A stretch of DNA of 64,000 nt. Origin: Streptomyces albospinus (lineage in GTDB: Bacteria; Actinomycetota; Actinomycetes; Streptomycetales; Streptomycetaceae). Made by a program: the position numbers and the translations under genes. The stretch spans positions 104,888 to 168,887 of the forward strand of contig NZ_BMRP01000003.1 in assembly GCF_014648695.1 (NCBI RefSeq). The letters run 5' to 3'. Shown in pieces: positions 8,583-17,513 of the stretch; the first letter of the stretch is position 1; every line of letters begins with the position of its first letter. Under the pieces are notes generated by a model that was given only the letters and a program-made list of their open reading frames with translations, had not been told where the DNA came from and searched no databases.

Positions 8583-10087
8583 GCGGCAGCCATCTCGGGA
8601 TGCCGGCGTTCCCCCGGGCCGCCGCCGTCTCCACCCGCGACAGCCTGCTGCGGGCCAATCTCGCCCATGCCACCCACACCATCCGCGACAAGCGGGCCAG
8701 GGCCGTCGCCGAGCTGGACGACTGGGCTCAGCTACGGGCCGCGGGCGCCGCGGTGAAGGACCGGACGCTCCGTCATCTCGATTCGTACCTGGAGCAATTG
8801 GAGGAGTCGGTTATTGCCGCGGGGGGCCGGGTGCACTGGGCGGCGGACGCCGAGGAGGCCAACCGGATCGTCACCCGGCTGGTGCGGGAGACCGGTGAGC
8901 GCGAGGTCGTCAAGGTCAAGTCGATGGCCACGCAGGAGATCGGGCTGAACGAGGCGCTGGCCGAGGCCGGCATCCGGGCGTACGAGACGGATCTGGCCGA
9001 GCTGATCGTGCAGCTCGGGGACGATCTGCCGTCGCACATCCTGGTCCCGGCGATCCACCGCAACCGCTCCGAGATCCGGGACATCTTCCGCCGGGAGATG
9101 GGGAGTTGGGGTCGCCCCGCGCCGGATGGGCTGTCCGACTCCCCCGCCGAGCTCGCCGAGGCGGCCCGGCTGCATCTGCGGGAGAAGTTCCTGACCGCGA
9201 AGGTGGGGATCTCCGGCGCCAACTTCATGGTCGCCGAGTCCGGCACCCTGGTGGTCGTCGAGTCCGAGGGCAACGGCCGGATGTGCCTGACGCTGCCGGA
9301 GACCCTGATCTCCGTCGTCGGCATCGAGAAGACCGTGCCGACCTGGCAGGACCTGGAGATCTTCCTCCAACTGCTGCCCCGCTCCTCGACGGCCGAGCGG
9401 ATGAACCCGTACACGACCACCTGGACGGGGACCACGGACGGCGACGGGCCCCGGACCTTCCATCTCGTGCTGCTCGACAACGGGCGGACCGACACCCTCG
9501 CCGACACCGTGGGGCGACAGGCGCTGCGCTGCATCCGCTGCTCGGCGTGCCTGAACGTCTGCCCGGTGTACGAGCGGGCCGGTGGGCATGCGTACGGTTC
9601 GCCGTATCCGGGCCCGATCGGGGCCATCCTCACGCCTCAACTACGGGGAATCGAAGGCTCGTTGGAGGCATCGCTGCCGTACGCGTCGTCGCTGTGCGGG
9701 GCGTGTTACGAGGTGTGCCCGGTCGCCATCGACATCCCCGAGGTCCTGGTGCATCTGCGGGAGCGGGTGGTGGAGGGCGGCCCGGTCACCCGGCGCGGCA
9801 CCCGCACCGTGCTCAAACCGGCCAAGGGGCATGCCGCGGAGCGGGCCGCGATGCGGGCCGCGACCTGGGCGTTCGACCACCCCGGCGCGTTGCGCGGCGG
9901 GATGCGGCTGGCGTCCCGTACCCGGCGGCTGCATCCGCGGCGGCTGCCGGGGCCGGGGCGGGCCTGGTCCGACAGCCGTGAGCTGCCGGCGGTGCCGGCC
10001 GAGTCGTTCCGCGACTGGTGGCGGCGCACCCGTGGTGAGCAGCGTCCTGACGGGTCGTCGACAGAGCAGCGAGGAGGCGTCAAGTGA
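8579..10087 (+). CDS. lutB: Lactate utilization protein B (4Fe-4S dehydrogenase subunit)
   Basis: Second subunit of LutABC, 502 residues. An N-terminal LUD domain (with GISGANFMVAESGTLV near residue 210) is followed by two ferredoxin-type clusters, CIRCSACLNVCPVYE near residue 318 and CGACYEVCPVAID near residue 373, and a basic C-terminal extension. ATG 8579 overlaps the lutA stop. The frame is open upstream across lutA, but family similarity begins here. The protein should pass electrons from lactate oxidation to the respiratory chain, as inferred for Bacillus LutB. Confidence 0.94.
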   Translation: MSGSHLGMPAFPRAAAVSTRDSLLRANLAHATHTIRDKRARAVAELDDWAQLRAAGAAVKDRTLRHLDSYLEQLEESVIAAGGRVHWAADAEEANRIVTRLVRETGEREVVKVKSMATQEIGLNEALAEAGIRAYETDLAELIVQLGDDLPSHILVPAIHRNRSEIRDIFRREMGSWGRPAPDGLSDSPAELAEAARLHLREKFLTAKVGISGANFMVAESGTLVVVESEGNGRMCLTLPETLISVVGIEKTVPTWQDLEIFLQLLPRSSTAERMNPYTTTWTGTTDGDGPRTFHLVLLDNGRTDTLADTVGRQALRCIRCSACLNVCPVYERAGGHAYGSPYPGPIGAILTPQLRGIEGSLEASLPYASSLCGACYEVCPVAIDIPEVLVHLRERVVEGGPVTRRGTRTVLKPAKGHAAERAAMRAATWAFDHPGALRGGMRLASRTRRLHPRRLPGPGRAWSDSRELPAVPAESFRDWWRRTRGEQRPDGSSTEQRGGVK

Positions 10088-10731
10088 GCGGCAGGGACGT
10101 GGTGTTGGCGCGGATCCGGCGGGCGCTGGCCGATGTGCCGCGCGGCGAGGGGCCCAGCGATCCGCCGGTGCCCCGCGACTATCTGCGGGTGCACGGCTCG
10201 CGTACGGCCGGGCAGAACGTCGATCTGCTCGCCGAGAATCTGGCGGAGTACCGGGCGATCGTGCACCGCTGCGGCCCCGGCGGGCTGCCGGTGCTGATCG
10301 CCCGGCTGCTGGCGGAGCGCGGCGCGCGGTCGGTGGTGGTGCCGGCGGGGCTGGAGCCGGGATGGCTGGCCGGGGCCGAGGTGACGCGGGTTCCCGACGT
10401 GCCGTCGGCCACCGCGCGGGAACTCGACGCCGTGGACAGTGTGGTGACGGGGTGCGCGCTGGCGATCGCGGAGACCGGCACGATCGTGCTGGACGCCGGG
10501 CCCGACCAGGGGCGGCGCCGGATCACCCTCGTACCCGACCATCACATCTGTGTCGTGCGGGTCCCCGGCCAGGTTGTCAGCTCGGTCCCCGAGGCGCTGC
10601 CGCGGCTGTCCCCGGACCGCCCGCTGACGTGGATCTCCGGGCCGTCCGCGACCAGCGACATCGAACTGGACCGGGTGGAGGGAGTGCACGGTCCGCGGAC
10701 GCTGGAGGTGATCCTGCTGGCGGCGGGCTGA
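10084..10731 (+). CDS. lutC: Lactate utilization protein C
   Basis: Third LutABC subunit, 215 residues, a LUD-domain protein. It shows the conserved block ALAIAETGTIVLDAGPDQG followed by PDHHICVVR and the C-terminal PSATSDIELDRVEGVHGP. GTG 10084 overlaps the lutB stop (GTGA), so it is coupled to lutB. The operon appears to end here: the next gene is 140 bp away behind a large palindrome. Confidence 0.93.
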   Translation: MSGRDVVLARIRRALADVPRGEGPSDPPVPRDYLRVHGSRTAGQNVDLLAENLAEYRAIVHRCGPGGLPVLIARLLAERGARSVVVPAGLEPGWLAGAEVTRVPDVPSATARELDAVDSVVTGCALAIAETGTIVLDAGPDQGRRRITLVPDHHICVVRVPGQVVSSVPEALPRLSPDRPLTWISGPSATSDIELDRVEGVHGPRTLEVILLAAG

Positions 10732-10759
10732 CGGCCCGGCGCGCAGGGTGTCCCTCACG

Positions 10760-10784
10760 TTGGTAGGCATCCGATGCGTACCAA
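10760..10784. promoter_or_regulatory. 25-bp near-perfect palindrome
   Basis: Outer arms TTGGTA (10760-10765) and TACCAA (10779-10784) enclose inner arms GCATC (10767-10771) and GATGC (10773-10777); only three single bases break the symmetry. The arms are AT-rich for this genome and no U-tract follows, so it looks more like an operator than a terminator. It lies 28 bp after lutC and 88 bp before the SGNH hydrolase, whose promoter it probably governs. No cognate regulator is adjacent. Confidence 0.5.
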
Positions 10785-10871
10785 TCGGAGGTGTCTGGGC
10801 CGCCCTCGCGCCGGTCGCCAGACTCGTGGAAGTCGCCACCGGGCGACCGACCGAGAGGCAGGCACACCATC

Positions 10872-12047
10872 ATGAGCAGCGACAACCCCGCCGTCTGGCA
10901 GGCAGGTTGGGCCGCATCCATGCAGCGTCCCAGTGCGGGGTTCGACAAGAACTGGGCCGAGGAGGGCTTCGCGGACCAGACCGTACGGCAGGTCGTACGG
11001 GTCACCGGGGCGGGGACCTCGGCCCGGATCACACTCTCCAACCGCTACGGGACCGCGCCGCTGGAGGTGTCCGGCGCCCGGATCGCGCGTACGGACAAGG
11101 GGCCGGCGGTGCACGGCGGTACGGTCCGCCGGATCACCTTCGGCGGGGCGGATTCCGTGCGGATCCCGGCGGGCGGCGAGGTCCGCAGCGATGCAGTGGA
11201 GGTGCGCGTGGCGGCCTTCGACGCGCTCACCGTGTCCCTGTACTTCGCCCGGCCGACCGGCCCGGCGACGTTCCACGCGCAGGCGTTCGCCACCTCCTAC
11301 CGGGCGGCGGGCGAGCAGTTGGGGGACGTGGATCCGGCGGTCTTCGGTGCGACGACGGTGTCGTGGTACTACCTCGCCGCCGTGGAGCTGGCCGGCGGCG
11401 GGGCGGCGCGGCGGGACACCGTCGTGGCGTTCGGCGACTCGATCACCGACGGCTTCGCGTCGACCGTCGACGGGAATGCGCGCTACCCGGACGCGCTGGC
11501 CGAGCGGCTGGCCGCCGCGGGCACCCCGCGTCCGGTGCTCAACCACGGCATCGGCGGGAATCTGCTGCTGCACGACTCGGCGTGGTACGGCGACCGGGCC
11601 GGGGAGCGGTTCGGGCGGGATGTGCTGGAGCAGCCGGGTGTGCGGTCCGTCGTCGTCCTGGTGGGCCTCAACGACATCGGGTTCAGCGAGGTCGACCTCC
11701 CGACGTACCGGCCCAATCCGGATCTCCCCGCCGGTCGGCTCATCGCGGGGTACCAGGAGTTGATCGACCGGGCGCGGGCCGCGGGGGTGCGGGTCACCGG
11801 GGCGACGATCATGCCGTTCAAGGGGGCGGAGTACCACACCCCGGCTGCCGAGGCGAAGCGGCGGGAGGTCAATGCGTGGATCCGCACCTCGGGCGCGTTC
11901 GACGCGGTGGCGGACTTCGCGGCGGTGCTGGCCGATCCGGACGACGCGGACGCGCTGGCGCCCGGTTACGACAGCGGGGACCGCAAGCACCCGAACGACG
12001 CGGGGTACCGGGCGATGGCGGCGGCGATCGATCTCGCGGCGCTCTGA
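10872..12047 (+). CDS. SGNH/GDSL-type esterase
   Basis: A 391-residue hydrolase of the SGNH superfamily. An N-terminal beta-rich region of about 170 residues precedes the catalytic domain with block I FGDSITDG (Ser near residue 190), block III GLNDIG near residue 265 and block V DRKHPND (Asp/His near residue 373). The family acts on esters such as acylated polysaccharides. No signal peptide is evident from ATG 10872 (MSSDNPAVWQ), so cytosolic action or export without a classical signal are both possible. An in-frame ATG at 10791 would add 27 residues but looks non-coding. It converges on the ABC exporter. Confidence 0.85.
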   Translation: MSSDNPAVWQAGWAASMQRPSAGFDKNWAEEGFADQTVRQVVRVTGAGTSARITLSNRYGTAPLEVSGARIARTDKGPAVHGGTVRRITFGGADSVRIPAGGEVRSDAVEVRVAAFDALTVSLYFARPTGPATFHAQAFATSYRAAGEQLGDVDPAVFGATTVSWYYLAAVELAGGGAARRDTVVAFGDSITDGFASTVDGNARYPDALAERLAAAGTPRPVLNHGIGGNLLLHDSAWYGDRAGERFGRDVLEQPGVRSVVVLVGLNDIGFSEVDLPTYRPNPDLPAGRLIAGYQELIDRARAAGVRVTGATIMPFKGAEYHTPAAEAKRREVNAWIRTSGAFDAVADFAAVLADPDDADALAPGYDSGDRKHPNDAGYRAMAAAIDLAAL

Positions 12048-12062
12048 CGCCCGGGTGCAGCG

Positions 12063-12095
12063 GCGCCGGGTCGGGGACCGCCACCGGCCCGGCGC
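12063..12095. terminator. Bidirectional hairpin terminator
   Basis: Perfect 8-bp arms GCGCCGGG (12063-12070) and CCCGGCGC (12088-12095) with a 17-base loop lie in the 55-bp gap between the convergent esterase and ABC exporter genes. Confidence 0.55.
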
Positions 12096-12102
12096 CCGGC
12101 GG

Positions 12103-13947
12103 TCAGACCAGCATTCCGGAGGCGCGTCCGTCGTCCACCGCGCCGTCGCCGTCCACCGGCCGCTGGTGCGCATCGCGCCGCACCAGCGCCGCATAGCGCC
12201 CGCCTGCCGCCAGCAGCTCGTCGTGGGTGCCGCGTTCGGCGATCCGGCCGGCGTCCAGGACGACGATCTGGTCGGCGTCGCGGATGGTGGAGAGGCGGTG
12301 CGCGATGGTGAGGGTGGTGCGGCCTTCGGAGAGGGCGTCGACGGCCTGCTGGACGGCGTGTTCGGTGCGGGTGTCCAGGGCGCTGGTCGCCTCGTCCAGT
12401 ACGAGGACCGGCGGGTCGCGCAGGATGGTGCGGGCGAGGGCGAGGCGTTGCTTCTCGCCGCCGGAGAAGCGGTAGCCGCGCTCGCCGACGAGGGTGTCGT
12501 AGCCGTCGGGGAGGGCCGCGATGTGGTCGTGGATCTGGGCGGCCCGGGCCGCGCGTTCGATCTCCTCGTCGGTCGCGTCGGGCTTGGCGAACCGGAGGTT
12601 GTCGGCGACCGAGGCATGGAAGAGGTAGGTCTCCTGGGAGACCACGCCGACCGAGCGGGCGAGGGTGGCGAATCCGAGGTCGCGGACGTCGGTGCCGTCG
12701 AGGGTGACCCGGCCCCCGGTCACGTCGTAGAGGCGGGGGACGAGGTAGCTCAGGGTGCTCTTGCCGCTGCCGGTGGGGCCGACGACGGCGAGGCTGCCGC
12801 CCGCCGGGATCGTCAGGTCGATGCCGTCCAGGGTGGGCGCCGCTTCGGGGTCGTAGCCGAACCGCACGTTCTCGAAGCGGATTTCACCGCGCGGGGCCGG
12901 TAGCTCCACGGGGGCGGCGGGCTCGGTGATGGCGACCGGCAGGTCCAGGTACTCGAAGATGCGCTGGAACAGCGCCAGCGAGGTCTGCATGTCGACGCCG
13001 GTGGAGAGCAGCGAGATGGTGGGGCGGAGCAGACCCTGCTGGAGCGAGACGAAGGCGACCAGGGTGCCGATGGAGAAGACCGGGCCGCCGAACTGGAGGA
13101 CGATCCCGGCCGCCCAGTAGATGAGCGCGGGCATGGCGGCCATGACGATGCCGATGGTGGCCATCCGCCAGCGGCCGGCCATGTTCGCACGGACCTCCAG
13201 GCCGACCAGGCGCTCGGATTCCTCGGCGAAGTTCTTGGTGAGCGAGTCGGCGCGGCCCATGGTGCGGCCGAGCAGGATGCCGCTGACGGAGAGGGATTCG
13301 GTGACCATCGCGGACATCGACGCCAGCTGCTTCTGCCGCTCGGTGGTGATCTTCTTGCGCTCGTTGCCGACCCGGCGGCTGATCCAGACGAACACCGGGA
13401 GCAGGAGGAGTGAGACGACGGTCAGCCGCCAGTCGAGGGCGACCATGGCGACGACGGTGGCGACGACGGAGGTGAGGTTGGAGACCAGGGACGTCGCGGT
13501 GGAGGTGACGGTGGCCTGCATACCGCCGATGTCGTTGGCTATCCGAGACTGGACCTCGCCGGTGCGGGTGCGGGTGAAGAAGGCCAGCGGCATCCGCTGG
13601 AGCTTGGCATAGACGGCGGTGCGCAGATCGTGCATCACGCGCTGGCCGACGGTGGTGGATATCAGCGTCTGGAGCACGCCGAAGACGCTGGTGGTCACCG
13701 CGGTGGCGATCATGCCGAGGGCGAGCAGGGACAGCAGTCCGGTGCGCCGTCCGGGGATGGCGACGTCCAGGATCTCCCGGAGGAGGAACGGGGAGGCCAC
13801 CGAGACCAGGGACGAGGCGGCGACCAGCAGGCCGACGAGGGCGAGCCGGGCGCGGTAGGGGCGGAAGAGGGCGAGGATCCGCCGCAGGGGGACCGGGGCG
13901 TCCGGGTCCTTGGGCGGTGCGGTCCATTGGGGTTCGTCGCGGCGCAT
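12103..13947 (-). CDS. ABC exporter, fused permease and ATPase
   Basis: A 614-residue half-transporter of the type I exporter class, expected to act as a homodimer that extrudes drugs, lipids or peptides. Six membrane helices span about residues 35-330 and the nucleotide-binding domain follows: Walker A GPTGSGKST near residue 388, signature FSGGEKQR near residue 493, Walker B VLVLDEATSALD, and the H-loop IAHRLST. All ATPase motifs are intact. ATG 13947 has AAGGAG upstream. It is divergent from a MarR regulator over a 99-bp gap that contains an operator-like inverted repeat, so it is probably repressed by MarR and induced by its substrate. Confidence 0.92.
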   Translation of the reverse strand: MRRDEPQWTAPPKDPDAPVPLRRILALFRPYRARLALVGLLVAASSLVSVASPFLLREILDVAIPGRRTGLLSLLALGMIATAVTTSVFGVLQTLISTTVGQRVMHDLRTAVYAKLQRMPLAFFTRTRTGEVQSRIANDIGGMQATVTSTATSLVSNLTSVVATVVAMVALDWRLTVVSLLLLPVFVWISRRVGNERKKITTERQKQLASMSAMVTESLSVSGILLGRTMGRADSLTKNFAEESERLVGLEVRANMAGRWRMATIGIVMAAMPALIYWAAGIVLQFGGPVFSIGTLVAFVSLQQGLLRPTISLLSTGVDMQTSLALFQRIFEYLDLPVAITEPAAPVELPAPRGEIRFENVRFGYDPEAAPTLDGIDLTIPAGGSLAVVGPTGSGKSTLSYLVPRLYDVTGGRVTLDGTDVRDLGFATLARSVGVVSQETYLFHASVADNLRFAKPDATDEEIERAARAAQIHDHIAALPDGYDTLVGERGYRFSGGEKQRLALARTILRDPPVLVLDEATSALDTRTEHAVQQAVDALSEGRTTLTIAHRLSTIRDADQIVVLDAGRIAERGTHDELLAAGGRYAALVRRDAHQRPVDGDGAVDDGRASGMLV

Positions 13948-13997
13948 GGGCTCCTTCGAGGATGCATACGGGAAGCAGGGACATCGCGGAGCTTAGC

Positions 13998-14022
13998 TCA
14001 TTGTTACCTATACTCACAATGA
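13998..14022. promoter_or_regulatory. MarR operator over the divergent promoter
   Basis: Perfect 7-bp arms TCATTGT (13998-14004) and ACAATGA (14016-14022) flank 11 bases containing TATACT (14009-14014), a good -10 hexamer for the marR gene. AT-rich ATTGT/ACAAT half-sites are typical of MarR proteins. Binding here would block RNA polymerase in both directions. Confidence 0.65.
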
Positions 14023-14046
14023 ACCAGGTCCTGCTATCCTCGGGGC

Positions 14047-14511
14047 ATGCCCTCGCCTTCCCCCGCCCCGTCCGCCGGCAGCGGCAACCTCGCCGAGCAG
14101 CTGGTCCGGCTGACCCGCCGGATGCACCGCGCCCAGCAGCACCATCTCGCGCGGCTCGACATCGCGTTCACGCCGGCCCAGTCCCGGCTGCTGCGGATCG
14201 TGGACCACTACCGCGGCACCCCGCCGCGGATGGCCGACCTCGCCGAGCGGCTGGAGGTCGTACCACGGGCGGTGACGACGCTGGTGGACGCGCTGGAGGC
14301 GAACGGTGCGGTGCGCCGGGTGCCGGATCCGGCCAACCGGCGGGTGGTGCGGATCGAGCTCACCGACACCGGGCGCGTCGCGCTCGGCGCGTTGCGCAGC
14401 GCCCGGCGGGCCGCGGCGGAGGAGATCCTGGCTCCACTGACCGCCGAGCAGCGCGAGGAGTTCGGCGAACTGCTGTCGGCTCTGGTCGACGGGCCGGGTA
14501 GGCATCACTGA
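14047..14511 (+). CDS. MarR-family transcriptional regulator
   Basis: A 154-residue winged-helix repressor. The recognition region ADLAERLEVVPRAVTTLVDA and the wing RRVPDPANRRVVRIELTD are clear; helices at both ends would form the dimer. It is divergent from the ABC exporter, sharing the inverted repeat at 13998-14022, so the likely targets are that exporter and its own gene. Its stop is 41 bp before the dehydrogenase gene on the same strand, so it might also be co-transcribed with that gene, although the functions do not obviously match. Confidence 0.9.
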   Translation: MPSPSPAPSAGSGNLAEQLVRLTRRMHRAQQHHLARLDIAFTPAQSRLLRIVDHYRGTPPRMADLAERLEVVPRAVTTLVDALEANGAVRRVPDPANRRVVRIELTDTGRVALGALRSARRAAAEEILAPLTAEQREEFGELLSALVDGPGRHH

Positions 14512-14552
14512 CCCGAGCGCCACGGCAGCGCCGCCTCACCCGAGGAGTGACC

Positions 14553-17489
14553 GTGCCCCTGCTGGAGCCCCGCCCCCAGGCCCTGCGGCCCACTGCCACC
14601 GCCAGACCCGCGCCCGACCGGGTGCCCGACCGGCTGGCCGCGGGCACTCCCGAGCCGCTGCGCGGCGACCTCGTCGCGCTGCTCGGCGCGGACAAGGTGC
14701 TGCACGAGGTCTCCGACCTGGTCCGCTACGCCTCCGACGCCAGCCCGTACCGCTTCGTCCCGCAGGTCGTGGTGATCGCCGCGGACGTCGACGACATCTC
14801 CGCGGTGTTCTCCTACGCCCACGGCAAAGGCCGCAACGTCGTCTTCCGGGCCGCCGGGACCTCCCTCAACGGCCAGGCGCAGGGCGAGGACATCCTCGTC
14901 GACGTACGCCGCCACTGGGCCGGGATCGAGGTGCTCGACGACGGTGCCCGCGCCCGCATCCGGCCCGGTACGACGGTGCTGCGGGCCAACGCCGCGCTCG
15001 CCCGCCACGGCCGGCTGCTCGGCCCCGACCCGGCCAGCGCGATCGCCTGCACCCTCGGCGGGGTGGTCGCCAACAACGCCTCGGGGATGACCGCGGGCAC
15101 CGCCCGCAACTCCTACCGGACGCTGGCCTCGCTCACCCTCGTCCTGCCGTCCGGCACCCTCGTCGACACCGCCGACCCGGACGCCGACACCGAGCTGGCG
15201 CACGCCGAACCGGCGCTCTGCGCGGGGCTGCTCGCCCTCAAGGCGGAGATCGAGGCGGACCCCGGGCTGGTGGCCGGGATCCGCGCCAAGTACCGGATCA
15301 AGAACACCAACGGCTACCGGCTGGACGCCTTCCTCGACGGCGCCACGCCGGTGCAGATCCTGCGCGGGCTGATGGTCGGCTCCGAGGGGACGCTCGGCTT
15401 CATCGCCGAGACGGTCTTCGACACCCTGCCGCTGGACCGGCACACCGTGAGCGCGCTCCTCTTCTTCCCGACCCTCGCCTCCGCTGCCGCCGCCGTACCG
15501 CGCTTCAACGAGGCGGGCGCCCGGGCCGTGGAGCTGATGGACGGCAACACGCTGCGGGCCTCGGTGAGCGTGGCCGGGGTGCCCGCCGACTGGGCGGAGC
15601 TGCCGAAGGAGACCACGGCGCTGCTGGTCGAGTTCCGGGCACCGGACGAGGCCGCGCAGCAGGCGTACGAGCGGACCACGGCACGGCTGCTGGACGAGCT
15701 GGAGCTGGTCGCGCCGGTCGCCTCGGTCACCAACGCCTTCACCCGGGACCCGGCGGCCATCGGCGGCTACTGGAAGGCCCGGAAGGCGTTCGTCACCGCG
15801 GTCGGCGGATCCCGGCCGTCCGGTACGACGCTGATCACGGAGGACTTCGCGGTGCCGCCGGACCGGCTCGCCGACGCCTGTACGGCACTCCTGGAACTCC
15901 AGGCCCGGCACGGCTTCGACGCGGCGGTCGCCGGTCATGCCGCCCACGGCAATCTGCACTTCCTGCTCGCGTTCGACGCGGCCGACCCGGACGATGTGGC
16001 GCGCTACGCCGCCTTCATGGACGAGTTCTGCCGGCTGACCGTCCGGCGCTTCGACGGCTCCCTCAAGGCCGAGCACGCCACCGGCCGCAACATCGCGCCC
16101 TTCCTGGAGCTCGAATGGGGGCCGCGGGCAACGGAGTTGATGTGGCGGATCAAGCAGACCGTGGACCCGCACGGCATCCTGGCCCCGCGCATCCTCCTGG
16201 ACCGCGATCCCCGCGCGCATCTGCGCGGGCTGAAGACCATCCCGCGGGTCGAGGCCATCGCCGACCCGTGCATCGAGTGCGGCTTCTGCGAACCGACCTG
16301 CCCCAGCAAGGACCTGACCACCACACCCCGCCAACGCATCGTGCTGCGCCGCGAGATGCTGCGCCAGCCGCCCGGCTCCGCCGTCGGCGAGGCGCTGCTC
16401 GACGCGTACGGCTATGCCGCGGTGGACACCTGCGCCGGCGACGCCACCTGCAAACTGGCCTGCCCGGTGGGCATCGACACCGGCGCGCTGATGAAGGACT
16501 TCCGGCATCTGCGGCACTCGCCGCGCGAGGAGTGGCTGGCCGAGCAGACCGCGCGGCGGTTCGCGGCCGTGGAGCGGGCGGCGCGGCTCGCGGTGGCGGC
16601 CGCGGACCGGATCGGCGACCGGCTGCTGACATCCGTGACGGGCGCCGCCCGCAAGGCGGTTCGCCCCGATCTGGTGCCCGAGTGGCTGCCGCAGATCCCG
16701 GGTGCCGCGGCCCGTACGCTGCCCACGACGCACCGGGCGGGCGCGGCGGCGGTCTACTACCCGGCATGCGTGAACCGGATCTTCGGCGAGCCGGCCGGCC
16801 ACCGCGGGCCTTCGCTGCCCGAGGCGGTGGTGGCGGTCTCCCGGCGGGCCGGCCGCCCGGTGTGGATCCCGCCGGACGTCACCGGCACCTGCTGCGCCAC
16901 GATCTGGCACTCCAAGGGCTACGAGCGCGGCAACCGTGTCATGGCACACCGCATCGTCGAGGCGGCCTGGGGCTGGACGGCCGGCGGGGAGCTGCCGCTG
17001 ATCGTCGACGCCTCCTCCTGCACCCTCGGCATCGCCCACGAGGTCGTGCCGTATCTGACGCCGTTCCACCGCGCCCTGCACGCCGAGCTGACGGTCGTCG
17101 ACTCCCTGGTCTGGGCCGCCGACGAACTCCTCCCCCGTCTCGACATCCACCGCACCCTCGGCTCCGCCGTCCTCCACCCCACCTGCTCCATGCGGCACTT
17201 GGGCGACGAGGACCGGCTCCGGCAGCTCGCCGAGGCGTGCGCCCGCGAGGTCGTGGTGCCGGACGACGCGGGCTGCTGCGCCTTCGCCGGCGACCGCGGA
17301 ATGCTGCACAGGGAATTGACCGAGTCGGCGACGGCGAAGGAAGCCGCCGAGGTGACCGCACGCCGTTTCGACGCGCACCTCTCCGCGAACCGCATGTGCG
17401 AGATCGGCATGGACCACGCGACGGAGGGCCGAGGCTATTACTCGGCCCTCCTGGCGCTGGAACAAGCGACGCGCCCCGGCCCGTCCTGA
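14553..17489 (+). CDS. FAD/Fe-S D-lactate (or glycolate) dehydrogenase, GlcD-GlcF fusion
   Basis: A 978-residue single-chain dehydrogenase. The N-terminal half is a PCMH-type FAD domain (RAAGTSLNGQAQGEDILVDV near residue 105; LGGVVANNASGM; GSEGTLGFI) plus an FAD-oxidase C domain with HAAHGNLHF. The C-terminal half has two 4Fe-4S motifs, CIECGFCEPTCP near residue 572 and CAGDATCKLACPVG near residue 626, and two CCG domains (GTCCATIW near 779, DAGCCAFAGD near 905). Family members oxidise D-lactate or other 2-hydroxy acids at the respiratory chain. GTG 14553 has GAGGAG five bases before it; GTG 14547 is an alternative. With lutABC nearby this would cover the opposite lactate isomer. Confidence 0.88.
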   Translation: MPLLEPRPQALRPTATARPAPDRVPDRLAAGTPEPLRGDLVALLGADKVLHEVSDLVRYASDASPYRFVPQVVVIAADVDDISAVFSYAHGKGRNVVFRAAGTSLNGQAQGEDILVDVRRHWAGIEVLDDGARARIRPGTTVLRANAALARHGRLLGPDPASAIACTLGGVVANNASGMTAGTARNSYRTLASLTLVLPSGTLVDTADPDADTELAHAEPALCAGLLALKAEIEADPGLVAGIRAKYRIKNTNGYRLDAFLDGATPVQILRGLMVGSEGTLGFIAETVFDTLPLDRHTVSALLFFPTLASAAAAVPRFNEAGARAVELMDGNTLRASVSVAGVPADWAELPKETTALLVEFRAPDEAAQQAYERTTARLLDELELVAPVASVTNAFTRDPAAIGGYWKARKAFVTAVGGSRPSGTTLITEDFAVPPDRLADACTALLELQARHGFDAAVAGHAAHGNLHFLLAFDAADPDDVARYAAFMDEFCRLTVRRFDGSLKAEHATGRNIAPFLELEWGPRATELMWRIKQTVDPHGILAPRILLDRDPRAHLRGLKTIPRVEAIADPCIECGFCEPTCPSKDLTTTPRQRIVLRREMLRQPPGSAVGEALLDAYGYAAVDTCAGDATCKLACPVGIDTGALMKDFRHLRHSPREEWLAEQTARRFAAVERAARLAVAAADRIGDRLLTSVTGAARKAVRPDLVPEWLPQIPGAAARTLPTTHRAGAAAVYYPACVNRIFGEPAGHRGPSLPEAVVAVSRRAGRPVWIPPDVTGTCCATIWHSKGYERGNRVMAHRIVEAAWGWTAGGELPLIVDASSCTLGIAHEVVPYLTPFHRALHAELTVVDSLVWAADELLPRLDIHRTLGSAVLHPTCSMRHLGDEDRLRQLAEACAREVVVPDDAGCCAFAGDRGMLHRELTESATAKEAAEVTARRFDAHLSANRMCEIGMDHATEGRGYYSALLALEQATRPGPS

Positions 17490-17513
17490 GGGAACTCCCC
17501 CGGCCGGCCCGGC

